Both the position numbers and the translations under genes were made by a program. This document shows positions 1 to 8,163 of a stretch of DNA of 64,000 nucleotides, one piece after another. This DNA is from Christiangramia oceanisediminis (GTDB lineage: Bacteria; Bacteroidota; Bacteroidia; Flavobacteriales; Flavobacteriaceae): positions 620,001 through 684,000 of the forward strand of contig NZ_JANCNS010000003.1 of assembly GCF_022570735.2 (NCBI RefSeq), read 5' to 3'. The stretch's first letter is position 1. Each line of letters starts with the position of its first letter. The notes beneath the pieces were generated by a model, which was given only the letters and a program-made list of their open reading frames with translations, made no database searches and was not told the origin of the DNA.

Positions 1-13
1 CATATCAATTGAT

Positions 14-3000
14 TTAAAAATTAATATCCAGTCCCAGGCTTAGGAACCGTAATGGCGGAATAAGGTTGGAACCCGCATTTTCAGGATCTAAACCTTTATA
101 ATTGGTAACTGTGAAAAGATTTTGTCCCTGGAAATAGATTCGACTGTTTATTCCGGCAAACTCCGGCAAATTATAGGAGAGGGATAGATTCTTTAGACGT
201 ACATACGAAGCATCTGTATAGGTTAAAGAACTACTTAAAAGTTGCTGAAAAGCAAAATAAGGAGATCCAAATCCACTTTCAGCCTTCTGGAAAGTAGCAT
301 TATCTCCAGCTGCCTGCCAACGGTCTAATAACTCTAAAGGCTGGTTATTGGGCAACCCAGGCAGACCGAAGGTCTGGTAGTAGGTCCTGCCCTGCTGCTT
401 TACGAACTGGAACAAAAAGTCTAAAGCAAAGCCTTTAAAATTTAGGCTATTCTGAAATCCTCCGTAAAATTCAGGATCAAGGTCCACCAGATCTACAATA
501 TCATCCGGAAAGCCTATAAAACCGTCCTCGTTTAAATCTTCAAATTCATAGACTCCTGTTTCTGGATTTACTCCGTTTAATAAATATCCTTTTTGGATCG
601 ATAAGGATTCGCCAACGGTGTAAGTTGTGCTGTATGGAGAATTCTCAATATCATCAAACTCCAGTAGCGTATTCTTTGGAATAGTTATATTAAAATTAGT
701 AGCCCAACTAAAATCCTCACCTGTTATATTTTGTATAGATAAGGCAAGTTCCCAGCCTTTATTTTCTACCAGTGCAGGAAAATTATACTGTATGCTCGTA
801 AAACCTGTAGTGCCCGGTAAGGGTAAACCAATAAGCTGGTTTGAAGACCGGTTGCGGTAATAGCTGGCGCTCAAATAAACGGCATCGTCGATTAGGCCTA
901 ATTCCAAACCACCCTCCAGCTTCCTATTAGTTTCCCAACCAAAATCACGGTTTACCAGGCGCGTAGGATATAATCCCGGGCTTCCCTGGAAACTTACCGA
1001 AGTTGCAGACCAAAGATCTAGAAACTGGTAATCTCCAATTTGGTCACTACCGGTGGTTCCATAGCTAAATCGAAGCTTCCCAAAACTTAGAAACGGGAGA
1101 TTTTTCGCAATAAAATCCTCTGCAGAAAAGATCCTTCCGGCTCCCACTGCACCAAAAGATGCATATTCCCTGCCGGGGCCAAACCTACTGGACCCGTCAC
1201 GTCTCCCGGTAAGGTTTAATAGGTATTTATCTTTATAATCTGTATGAAACCTTCCATATAAAGCGCGGTACTTATATTCGGTATTACCAGAGAATAATAT
1301 TTGGGTATTACCCGCAGCCTGGATATTCTCAAGAAGTTCATCACTATTGAAACCCGTAGCCCTTAAAACCTGCCTCTCATTTGTGGTTTCCTGTACGGTG
1401 GCACCTACAAGAGCAGACACATTAAAATCACCCAATTTTTTATTAAAGTCTAATTGCGGCTCCACAATCCAGGTTTGCAACCTGGAATGGTTATTAGAAG
1501 ATTCCCTTCTATTAAACGATATGGAAGGATCGAAAGCAGACTGTGGTGTATATTGGTCTTCCCGGGTATTTATATGAGTATATCCAAACCTGGAACTTAT
1601 TTTTAAGCCAGGCAATATCCTGTAACCGAGGGTAGCACTGCTCACCAGGTTATTGGTTTCTCCACGGTATCGTTCTTCTAAAGAAGCCAGGGGATTGGAA
1701 AAAGTAGAATTCTCCCAGTTCAAACTTCCGTCAGGATTAAATAAGGCTGGCGCGTTGGGAGCAAGTGTCAAGGCCGCCAGGGTAAGATCGGCTTTAGGTA
1801 GCTCGTTACGGTTTACGCTGTAGTTACCCGCAAAATTGGCTGAAAATTTGTTGTTTTTGGATCTATGATCAAGGTTGATATTTCCTGAAAAGAGCCGGTT
1901 CTTGAAATCTCCAGGAAAAACCGTTTCATCTTCTCTAAATCCAACTCCGGCCCTATAGGTAGTTTGATTGTTTCCTCCGCTAAGGCTCGATTGAATATTC
2001 GTAAATTCTGCTGTACCACCAAATAACTCTTCCTGCCAGTCCGTTTCTCGTTCCTGGTCCCAGGTTAAGAGGTCCGGAGCACCGGCGGCAGATGGTTCTG
2101 TTCCAGAATTCTCATAGGCTTCTCTCCTCAATGCCAGGTATTGCTCCGTATTAAGAAGGTCCATCCTATTGGCGACCTGACCAACTCCTCGTTGAATGTT
2201 AATGCGATAATTGGCCTCACCAGATTTTGCTGATTTAGTCGTAATTAATACCACCCCATTCGCACCCCGGGAACCATATATCGCCGTGGCATCAGCATCT
2301 TTTAACACCTCGATACTGGAAATTGTAGAAATATCAATATTGGCTAACGGACTGGTTTGCAAGCTGGCCTTTCCAACCCGGTCGTCAGTCGTTGGGTTGG
2401 TTGGGTAAGGGACCCCGTCTATGATAAATAAAGGAGCATTCCCATCTGCTCGTAAACTGTTGGTTCCCCTTATTTTAATATCAAAGCCGCCACCCGGGAC
2501 CCCGGTGGCCTGAGTTACTTCTACCCCGGGCATTCTTCCCTGGATGGCGGCAAGCGGGTTAAGCACCGGTTGATTTTCTATTTCTTCTGCCGTAACCCTG
2601 GATATATTACCTGTGCGCTCCCGCTCCGTCACGCTGTAATATCCTGCATTCAATTGTATCTCGTTTAGGGAGGCTATATCCTCTTCTAATAATATTCGTA
2701 TCTGGCTATTCCCATCTATTGGTATTTCCAGTGTTTTATAGCCAATAGATGAGAAAACCAGGGTATCACCCGGGGATGCATTTATTGTAAATTCTCCAAG
2801 GTCATTCGTGGTAGTACCATACTGCCGGTTCTTCACCAGTACGGTAACGCCTAACAATGGCTCACCGTCCTGGTCGCTTACCGTTCCCGAAATTTCTTTT
2901 TGTAATAGGAAGGGACAAATTTTAGGCGTTGCTGCCTGGGCCTGGGATATGGCGAGGATCACCAGTAATCCCATAGCCAGTAGGAACATGATAATTAACA

Positions 3001-3025
3001 TGCCCCTCCTGTAAAAATTTTTCAT
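14..3025 (-). CDS. SusC/RagA-type TonB-dependent outer-membrane receptor
   Basis: This is an outer-membrane transporter that would import a large substrate (glycan or peptide) together with a SusD-type surface lipoprotein, energised by TonB. After a signal peptide ending near AQA there is a carboxypeptidase-regulatory-like domain (GTVSDQDGEPLLGV). A plug domain follows with the SusC hallmarks LFIIDGVP and EVLKDADATAIYGSRGA, then a long beta-barrel ending in F. I chose the ATG at 3025, giving about 1003 aa, because it starts a normal signal peptide (MKNFYRRG...). An in-frame start 72 bases further up adds an unlikely leader. The gene reads toward the window edge, so a susD partner is expected just outside. 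The substrate cannot be told from the sequence. Confidence 0.93.
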   Translation of the reverse strand: MKNFYRRGMLIIMFLLAMGLLVILAISQAQAATPKICPFLLQKEISGTVSDQDGEPLLGVTVLVKNRQYGTTTNDLGEFTINASPGDTLVFSSIGYKTLEIPIDGNSQIRILLEEDIASLNEIQLNAGYYSVTERERTGNISRVTAEEIENQPVLNPLAAIQGRMPGVEVTQATGVPGGGFDIKIRGTNSLRADGNAPLFIIDGVPYPTNPTTDDRVGKASLQTSPLANIDISTISSIEVLKDADATAIYGSRGANGVVLITTKSAKSGEANYRINIQRGVGQVANRMDLLNTEQYLALRREAYENSGTEPSAAGAPDLLTWDQERETDWQEELFGGTAEFTNIQSSLSGGNNQTTYRAGVGFREDETVFPGDFKNRLFSGNINLDHRSKNNKFSANFAGNYSVNRNELPKADLTLAALTLAPNAPALFNPDGSLNWENSTFSNPLASLEERYRGETNNLVSSATLGYRILPGLKISSRFGYTHINTREDQYTPQSAFDPSISFNRRESSNNHSRLQTWIVEPQLDFNKKLGDFNVSALVGATVQETTNERQVLRATGFNSDELLENIQAAGNTQILFSGNTEYKYRALYGRFHTDYKDKYLLNLTGRRDGSSRFGPGREYASFGAVGAGRIFSAEDFIAKNLPFLSFGKLRFSYGTTGSDQIGDYQFLDLWSATSVSFQGSPGLYPTRLVNRDFGWETNRKLEGGLELGLIDDAVYLSASYYRNRSSNQLIGLPLPGTTGFTSIQYNFPALVENKGWELALSIQNITGEDFSWATNFNITIPKNTLLEFDDIENSPYSTTYTVGESLSIQKGYLLNGVNPETGVYEFEDLNEDGFIGFPDDIVDLVDLDPEFYGGFQNSLNFKGFALDFLFQFVKQQGRTYYQTFGLPGLPNNQPLELLDRWQAAGDNATFQKAESGFGSPYFAFQQLLSSSLTYTDASYVRLKNLSLSYNLPEFAGINSRIYFQGQNLFTVTNYKGLDPENAGSNLIPPLRFLSLGLDINF

Positions 3026-3070
3026 AATTTTACATGAGTTAAATGAAACATTAGTTTTATTAAAGCTTAG

Positions 3071-3105
3071 GCCTTCCCTGTACGACGCCAATCTCAAGGG
3101 AAGGC
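3071..3105 (-). other. Inverted repeat in the susC leader
   Basis: Perfect 9-bp arms GCCTTCCCT (3071-3079) and AGGGAAGGC (3097-3105) flank a 17-base loop, about 45-80 bases upstream of the susC start. There is no T-run, so a leader hairpin or protein site is more likely than a terminator. Confidence 0.4.
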
Positions 3106-3690
3106 TTTGTTGCTTCTACCCGTCAAAACGAGTGTTCATCTTTCTTTTTAGCATAAGCGATTTTTTTGTTGACTAAAACAAACTATTAATAATTGGAGCA
3201 AAAAAAGGCATCCTCGTCCTACCATTATACCCAGCCAAATGAGTTCTTGAGCACTACATGAGGCTTCCCTCCCAACTCCCGGTACGGTAGGGATTGTACC
3301 GGCATCCCACGGGATTGTTATACCAATTATCCTGTTCCCGCAAACAGGAATTAATGATTACACTTAATCAAGTGCTGGCCACCTTGGCCTTATTAATATG
3401 TAGGGTTATACTTTTAAAGCGACTTCTGCTATGAAGAAACAAAAGCTTTGAGAAGAAAAGTAAACGCATAAAAAATGGGCGCGAAACTCAACTTACCACG
3501 TCAGAGGTACTGGTATACCGTGCAACGATAAGAGAGCCCACGCCCGGGTCGTGAGCATCCTTGCTTATCATCTCGTTGCATAAAATTACCAGTTTTCTAA
3601 CGCGAGACTCTAAGCGAATGCTTCTAATATTTTACTTAAAGAAGTTTCGCAAATATATTAATGACGTAAATATAATTAAAATTTCTATTT
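3106..3690. other. Gene-free structured intergenic region
   Basis: No convincing gene is visible. The stretch carries several short perfect hairpins: GGTAC/GTACC at 3281-3300, CCTGTT/AACAGG near 3331-3348, CACTT/AAGTG at 3361-3374 and GGCCA/TGGCC near 3377-3389. A larger nested palindrome lies at 3509-3593. No tRNA or known riboswitch could be recognised. It may be remnant mobile DNA or an unrecognised structured RNA. Confidence 0.5.
3509..3593. repeat. Nested imperfect palindrome (cruciform or structured RNA candidate)
   Basis: Nested arms can be read around a CCCGGG centre (3543-3548). They are ACTGGTA (3509-3515) with TACCAGT (3587-3593), TGCAACGA (3521-3528) with TCGTTGCA (3573-3580), GATAAG (3527-3532) with CTTATC (3564-3569), and CACG (3539-3542) with CGTG (3550-3553). 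There is no T-run after it, so it is not a standard terminator. It lies 150 bases upstream of the XRE gene. Confidence 0.6.
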
Positions 3691-3708
3691 CAACACATAT
3701 ATGTGTTG
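3691..3708. promoter_or_regulatory. Perfect 18-bp palindrome, likely operator of the XRE regulator
   Basis: CAACACATATATGTGTTG reads the same on both strands and ends 33 bases before the start codon of the XRE-family gene. That is the usual place for autoregulation by a dimeric HTH protein. The regulatory role is inferred. Confidence 0.6.
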
Positions 3709-3741
3709 ATTTTATTTCTAGAGAATGGCAACTTTTATAAA

Positions 3742-4071
3742 ATGAGTCAGGATGAATTAAATAAGTTGCTTGTCAACATAGGGAACAGAATAAGATCTTT
3801 AAGGAAAAAAGAAAATATCTCTCAGTTGGAACTAGGCAATATCGTAGGAAGATCCGCGAATCAAATAGGTAGAATTGAAAGGGCAGAAGGTAATCCAACT
3901 ATTGAAACACTTTATCGAATTGCGACACATTATAAAGTAGATATCAGCTATTTTATAGATCGGAAAAAAAAATTTCTTTTAAAATCTTTTGCCACGTTTT
4001 TGGCGAGTTTATTTTTTAAAATAGCATTTTGCAAATATTTTAGGCTAAAGGGTTATATTGCGAATTATTAA
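3742..4071 (+). CDS. XRE-family HTH transcriptional regulator
   Basis: A small DNA-binding protein of about 109 aa. The HTH_3/XRE domain covers roughly residues 8-65 (IGNRIRSLRKKENISQLELG, then NQIGRIERAEGNPTIETLYRIA). The C-terminal tail is basic and hydrophobic with no known domain. I chose the ATG at 3742 (MSQDELNK) because an upstream in-frame start at 3703 would put the palindrome inside the coding region. It lies 51 bases upstream of an AAA+ ATPase gene on the same strand, so the two may be a regulator/effector pair. Target genes are inferred. Confidence 0.75.
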   Translation: MSQDELNKLLVNIGNRIRSLRKKENISQLELGNIVGRSANQIGRIERAEGNPTIETLYRIATHYKVDISYFIDRKKKFLLKSFATFLASLFFKIAFCKYFRLKGYIANY

Positions 4072-4122
4072 ACGGGCATTTTAATCACCCGTATTTATTA
4101 AAAGATTATTCTACATATTTAT

Positions 4123-5466
4123 ATGGAATTTTGGGAAAGATTAGGGTTTAGAGAAAATCCTTATAATACAAAGCCTTTAAATGTTAGTCTGCAAGATGTG
4201 GACTTGCTGATGGGCCGAAATGAGGAACAAATCGAATTTTTGAACGCTATTGATTCTAATAAAGAAGGAATATTAGTCCTCTCAGGAGTACCTGGTGTTG
4301 GCAAAACAAGTTTTTTCAATGTTCAACAGTTCCTTTTAGAGAGCGGTCATGCTCCATTTGGTCCAAGGCTTCTTGCTGCACGACAACTCTGTCCAGTGAA
4401 TCCGTATGATGAACCTAGATTTATAGCTGAAAGATGTGTCCAGTCTCTTTGTAAGTCGATCCAGGTATATTGCAGTATGACTGGTGCAACTTTACCTCCT
4501 GAGACAAAAAAGATTTCCGAATGGATTAACAAACGATCTGCTGCCAGTTATTCGCTTGGGCTGTCAGTTATGGGTTATGGAGGTAATTTTGGTAGACAAG
4601 TATCAGTGTCCTCTATAAAGGATACTACTTATGAAGGGCTAGTGGAGGTCATAGAGGTAATGGTTTCAGAAGTTGTTGCTATTTTAAACTTTAGCGGCTG
4701 TTTTATTGTTCTAGATAACATTGAAAATTTACAAGAGGATGAGTTAGGCGAATCTTTAATAACATTCAGAGATACGCTTTTTTCTTTGGAAAATGTATGG
4801 TGGATTTTGATTGGTCAAGCCGGTTTAAATAGCCTTATTCAAACTAAGGACCCAAGAGTTTCTCAAAGAATTTCAGCTAGTATTGATTTAAAACCAATTT
4901 CAGACGAATCATTGAAGAGAGCGGTGGATCAAAGAGTAGACAAATTTCATTCCGGGCAAGAGAAAGGATCTTCTCCAATTCCAGAGTCTATATATACTAG
5001 ATTATTTGAATCATCAAATGGAGAAATCCGATTCGTCTTCAAATACTGCCATGATATTTGCTTAAGGTTAGTTAAGAAAGTTAGAACTCAAATGGCCGGA
5101 TTGGATAATGGCTGGGGAGAAAAGGTTTTCAATGAATTAATGGGAAATTACTTTGTTAAAAATGAAATTTCCGAGGATAATTGTAATGGTTTATTAAAAG
5201 AATTGATTTCAGAAAATTTTCATGGATTAAATCTAAGTGAAGAAATTAAAGGAATTTTAAAGCAAATTGGAAAAAATGAATCTGTTGGGGTCTCAGATTA
5301 TAAAGACTTTAAAAAATTTGGCGTAAAAAATCAAAATGATTTTCTACATAATTATTTGACCAAATTAAAAGATAAAAACCTGTTATTGAGAAAGACGGAA
5401 GGGAAAGTTGTAAAATTTCAATTAAGAGGTTTGACCTTAATAGCATTAGAAAAAAAGCTATTATAA
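4123..5466 (+). CDS. AAA+ ATP-binding protein of unknown role
   Basis: A 447-aa cytosolic ATPase. The N-terminus (MEFWERLGFRENPYN) is of the kind seen in ORC/Cdc6- and ExeA-like AAA+ ATPases. Walker A is GVPGVGKTS (residues 55-63) and Walker B is FIVLDNIE (about 194-201). The C-terminal part has a winged-helix feel (KDKNLLLRKTEGKVVKFQLRG). No nuclease, protease or transmembrane segment is visible. It follows an XRE regulator and is next to an unrecognised three-gene operon and HNH remnants, so a role in defence or mobile DNA is possible but not shown. ORC/Cdc6-like chaperone or transposition-type ATPases are alternatives. Confidence 0.75.
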   Translation: MEFWERLGFRENPYNTKPLNVSLQDVDLLMGRNEEQIEFLNAIDSNKEGILVLSGVPGVGKTSFFNVQQFLLESGHAPFGPRLLAARQLCPVNPYDEPRFIAERCVQSLCKSIQVYCSMTGATLPPETKKISEWINKRSAASYSLGLSVMGYGGNFGRQVSVSSIKDTTYEGLVEVIEVMVSEVVAILNFSGCFIVLDNIENLQEDELGESLITFRDTLFSLENVWWILIGQAGLNSLIQTKDPRVSQRISASIDLKPISDESLKRAVDQRVDKFHSGQEKGSSPIPESIYTRLFESSNGEIRFVFKYCHDICLRLVKKVRTQMAGLDNGWGEKVFNELMGNYFVKNEISEDNCNGLLKELISENFHGLNLSEEIKGILKQIGKNESVGVSDYKDFKKFGVKNQNDFLHNYLTKLKDKNLLLRKTEGKVVKFQLRGLTLIALEKKLL

Positions 5467-5677
5467 ATTAATTTTACACAATGCTTAAATCCTATAGTTT
5501 GGAAAATTTTAAAAAAGATTAATGAATGTCACAACTTAGTCGTCCTTCCTGATGTGACAATTTCAAAATAGCTAATTAAATCGATTTTATTTACATTCCT
5601 GATCTGCCATCGCTTTGAATCTCTCATTTTAAAGATTTTTCGAGCATTAAATCCTGAAAAGAAGGAATTAATATTAT

Positions 5678-6034
5678 TTACCAACTACCAGAGTTATCCA
5701 GTGAAGAAGCTTTTTTTAAAGCATTCTCAACTATTTCATGTAAACTTACCGCTGAATTGCATCTTTCGGTCCTATCTACTAATTCTTCGAAATATTTAGA
5801 AGCTGAATTATAAGGTTTTGTAGTGCATAGTTTTGCAAGAGTTTTTATCAATTTATTTTGTGCCCCAGTAAATTGTTTTTCTGCAGATCCTAAGTGCCTT
5901 GCAAAATTATGACCTTGCTCCATAGTTAAAGCGTTTTCCAATAAACTTTTATTTGCTTGAACTGATTTTGAAGGATAAACCTTTCTGAGTAAGTTCTCAA
6001 AATTACGACCAGCCATGTAAGTGTCTAAAGACAT
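5678..6034 (-). CDS. Small soluble protein, last gene of unknown three-gene operon
   Basis: I do not recognise this 118-aa protein. It is predicted soluble and mostly helical, with no signal peptide or transmembrane segment and no catalytic motif I can name. It starts three bases after the stop of the upstream membrane-protein gene, so it is almost certainly co-transcribed and probably translationally coupled. Within the operon it could be an immunity, adaptor or regulatory subunit, but nothing in the sequence decides this. Confidence 0.6.
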   Translation of the reverse strand: MSLDTYMAGRNFENLLRKVYPSKSVQANKSLLENALTMEQGHNFARHLGSAEKQFTGAQNKLIKTLAKLCTTKPYNSASKYFEELVDRTERCNSAVSLHEIVENALKKASSLDNSGSW

Positions 6035-6037
6035 AAT

Positions 6038-6541
6038 CTAATTTTTTAATTTATTATTTTGCATATCTAAAATGAGATTAATTATATGAAAGCATCGCAG
6101 AAATGTTAGAAGTATGAAAATTAGACAAACTACATTAATGTAAAAACCGTACGATTGATAAAGATTTTTACCTAGTGTTGCAAGGGCTAACGTTATAAAT
6201 GATACAAATAATAAAATTAGAACGCCACTCTTTAAAATTCTTATCGATTTTGAATACAAAGGAGAGGCTAGAAATACTTGAAAAGCATTTACTTTTTCAT
6301 CAATTTTATCTCCTCTGATTATTGTATTCGATTTAACGGTTAGAAGTATAGTAAGTAAAGTTAATATAAAACCTGATACAGTAAGGCCAATTGCTCCGAG
6401 ATTATTAGCATTTTCTTCTAATCTTAATTCAATTTCAAACTTGTTTTCACATATATAAATTATTGATAATATAACACCAGTAAATATTAAGTCATAAAGT
6501 AATGGCCTTTTATAATATTTATCCAATAGAAAATTAATCAT
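6038..6541 (-). CDS. Four-helix inner-membrane protein of unknown three-gene operon
   Basis: A 167-aa protein with four hydrophobic stretches, at about residues 14-31, 46-68, 101-123 and 131-155. The loop between helices 2 and 3 is charged and cytosolic-looking, and the C-terminus is short and polar. There is no known catalytic motif. Its start overlaps the 3' end of the 335-aa gene by eight bases and its stop lies three bases before the 118-aa gene. Pairs of a small multi-helix membrane protein and a cytosolic partner are seen in several phage-defence systems (Kiwa is an example), but I cannot assign this protein to one. Confidence 0.65.
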   Translation of the reverse strand: MINFLLDKYYKRPLLYDLIFTGVILSIIYICENKFEIELRLEENANNLGAIGLTVSGFILTLLTILLTVKSNTIIRGDKIDEKVNAFQVFLASPLYSKSIRILKSGVLILLFVSFITLALATLGKNLYQSYGFYINVVCLIFILLTFLRCFHIINLILDMQNNKLKN

Positions 6542-7532
6542 TCTGTGAATTTATAGTTTTAGATCTATAATTCTTATATGCATTGTTTGCTAAAACAAAC
6601 ATTTCTTTTGGATCAGCTTGTCCTTTTTTTCCTTCTTTTAAAGGGCATTTAAAATTTAAGCTTTTCTTACCTCTAATAAAATTGTAACTTTTATCTTCTC
6701 CATCATTATCTTCATATTCTAGATAGAAATCCTCCATGTTTTCTAAAATCGTTATATCCTTAGTAACTGCATTTAATAGTCTTTTGGTTGTAGTCATCAT
6801 TTTATAGTTGGTTTCATTAACTACTTTCTTACCACCTTGATCTCTAAATCCTAAATCTACTCGAATCGTTTTTGGGTCGACTAATTTTCCCAAAGCTTGC
6901 ATTTCTGAAAAAAATGCGTCTTCAGTATTTCTATATAAAGCGGGTAAATTTTCAGGCCTTGCTCTAAATCTAAATCTGAAGATATTCTGAAGCGAATGCA
7001 TTACTTGTTCTGCCGACTTCTCCATATGAACTTGAGCTTTGCAGGCTTTGCTAATATGAAGAACACTTTTAGAAGAGATATACCTGAAATAGTATTCAAT
7101 ATCAGAAATTTTTGGACCAACACTGTTATATTCACATAATATTGTTGGATGAGATAATTTATCCATATCGATATAAAAATGGGTAGTTTCAACTATCTCT
7201 TTATTTTTTAAAATATCGACTGATTCGAAGCTTAGAGTATCTTTGTCCATAAAAGAGGGGGACTTGTCTCTAATCAAATGAATTTTGCATTTATACATTT
7301 TATCTGGGAAAGAAAATGCCGCTGAGGAGATAAATAGTTTTCTGGATTCAGCCTTGTCTCTCTTTTCGTGTCGATCAATAATTACAAATCTCCGGTTATT
7401 CCGGCGTTCATCATTGATATACTTGATGCAGGATTTAATAATGTTGAAGCTCCCAATTTTATCACTTTGTTCTTTGTAGGGTTGAAATTCCAAATCAAAA
7501 ATGTGAAATTTCACATTGAGTTTCTTATCCAT
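6534..7532 (-). CDS. Unknown cytosolic protein, first gene of three-gene operon
   Basis: About 332 aa, not recognised. The N-terminal half looks like alternating strands and helices (VKFHIFDLEFQPY; FVIIDRHEKRDKAE). The middle contains an Arg-rich stretch (FRFRFRARPENLP) and the C-terminal third is charged and Lys-rich. No signal peptide or transmembrane segment is present. The ATG at 7532 (MDKKLNV) is preferred; an in-frame ATG at 7541 would add three residues. The gene overlaps the downstream membrane-protein gene by eight bases. Placement next to HNH endonuclease debris makes a defence function a reasonable hypothesis, but no family match is claimed. Confidence 0.65.
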   Translation of the reverse strand: MDKKLNVKFHIFDLEFQPYKEQSDKIGSFNIIKSCIKYINDERRNNRRFVIIDRHEKRDKAESRKLFISSAAFSFPDKMYKCKIHLIRDKSPSFMDKDTLSFESVDILKNKEIVETTHFYIDMDKLSHPTILCEYNSVGPKISDIEYYFRYISSKSVLHISKACKAQVHMEKSAEQVMHSLQNIFRFRFRARPENLPALYRNTEDAFFSEMQALGKLVDPKTIRVDLGFRDQGGKKVVNETNYKMMTTTKRLLNAVTKDITILENMEDFYLEYEDNDGEDKSYNFIRGKKSLNFKCPLKEGKKGQADPKEMFVLANNAYKNYRSKTINSQND

Positions 7533-7620
7533 ATAATACATTTAAGTATCCAGAATCGGAAGTAGGGTTGGGATTCTGCGGCTAATATATTATTTATTTG
7601 ACCATTATTTTAACATCTAT

Positions 7621-7960
7621 ATAAAAAACCGTGAAAGTTGCTTCTCTAGGATGAGAATTATGGACCATCAATATACAAATGATCGATGCCTGTCATATCC
7701 ATCCTTTTAGTCTATCTAATGATGATACTGTTTCTAACGGAATTGCGCTGTCCCCTACCCTGCACCGAGCTTTTGATCGTGAATTAATTTATATTCCAGC
7801 AGATTATAAAGTAAAGGTATCTACCGTTGTTAATGATATCGATTCTAACTTTACCTTAACCCAGTTCAATGAAAAAGAAATTTTTCTACCAAATAAAGAA
7901 TCCTGGTTTCCTTCAGTTGAGTCTTTAAGCTGGCATCAAGAAAATGTATTTATAAAATAA
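7621..7960 (+). pseudogene. Decayed HNH restriction-type endonuclease, C-terminal remnant (copy A)
   Basis: The last 93 codons encode the HNH core DACHIHPFSLSNDDTVSNGI followed by LSPTLHRAFDRELI, as in the C-terminal domain of flavobacterial HNH endonucleases. Upstream, a different frame (7627-7666) encodes SCFSRMRIMDHQ, which looks like the Cys-containing strand that precedes MIDACHI in this family. The two halves are joined only across a frameshift near 7667-7670, and the rest of the N-terminal domain is missing. The in-frame ATG at 7679 is therefore probably not a true start. A second, more decayed copy lies at about 9160-9430. Confidence 0.7.
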
Positions 7961-7974
7961 ATATAAAGACATTC

Positions 7975-7997
7975 AACCTAAGTGGAGTGATTAGGTT
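7975..7997. other. Small inverted repeat after HNH copy A
   Basis: AACCTAA (7975-7981) and TTAGGTT (7991-7997) form a 7-bp stem with a 9-base loop. There is no T-run. It could be a weak transcript end. Confidence 0.3.
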
Positions 7998-8083
7998 AAA
8001 TGAAAACCGAAAATTTGATTCTCATCTCTCAGCCATAGAAGTATCACACAAAATCATTGTTCAACCTGTCAGTTATATTTTTT

Positions 8084-8109
8084 GAAATATACCCTCTAAC
8101 GGGTATTTC
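8084..8109. other. Hairpin upstream of small membrane-active protein gene
   Basis: GAAATA and CCC pair with GGG and TATTTC around TCTAAC, leaving a two-base bulge. The structure ends about 55 bases before the start of the next gene. It could be the upstream transcript end or an operator. Confidence 0.3.
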
Positions 8110-8163
8110 TTCCGCTTAAATAAATATCTAATTTTCAAACAATAACAATTAAACCTATTAGCT

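Noticed and set aside
3481-3620. Integron attC site
   Set aside because: The size and nested arms fit loosely, but the RYYYAAC/GTTRRRY core boxes are not present in the right places and there is no integrase or cassette array.
6038-7541. Kiwa defence system
   Set aside because: The membrane-plus-cytosolic pairing is similar, but gene order and visible sequence do not let me claim KwaA/KwaB.
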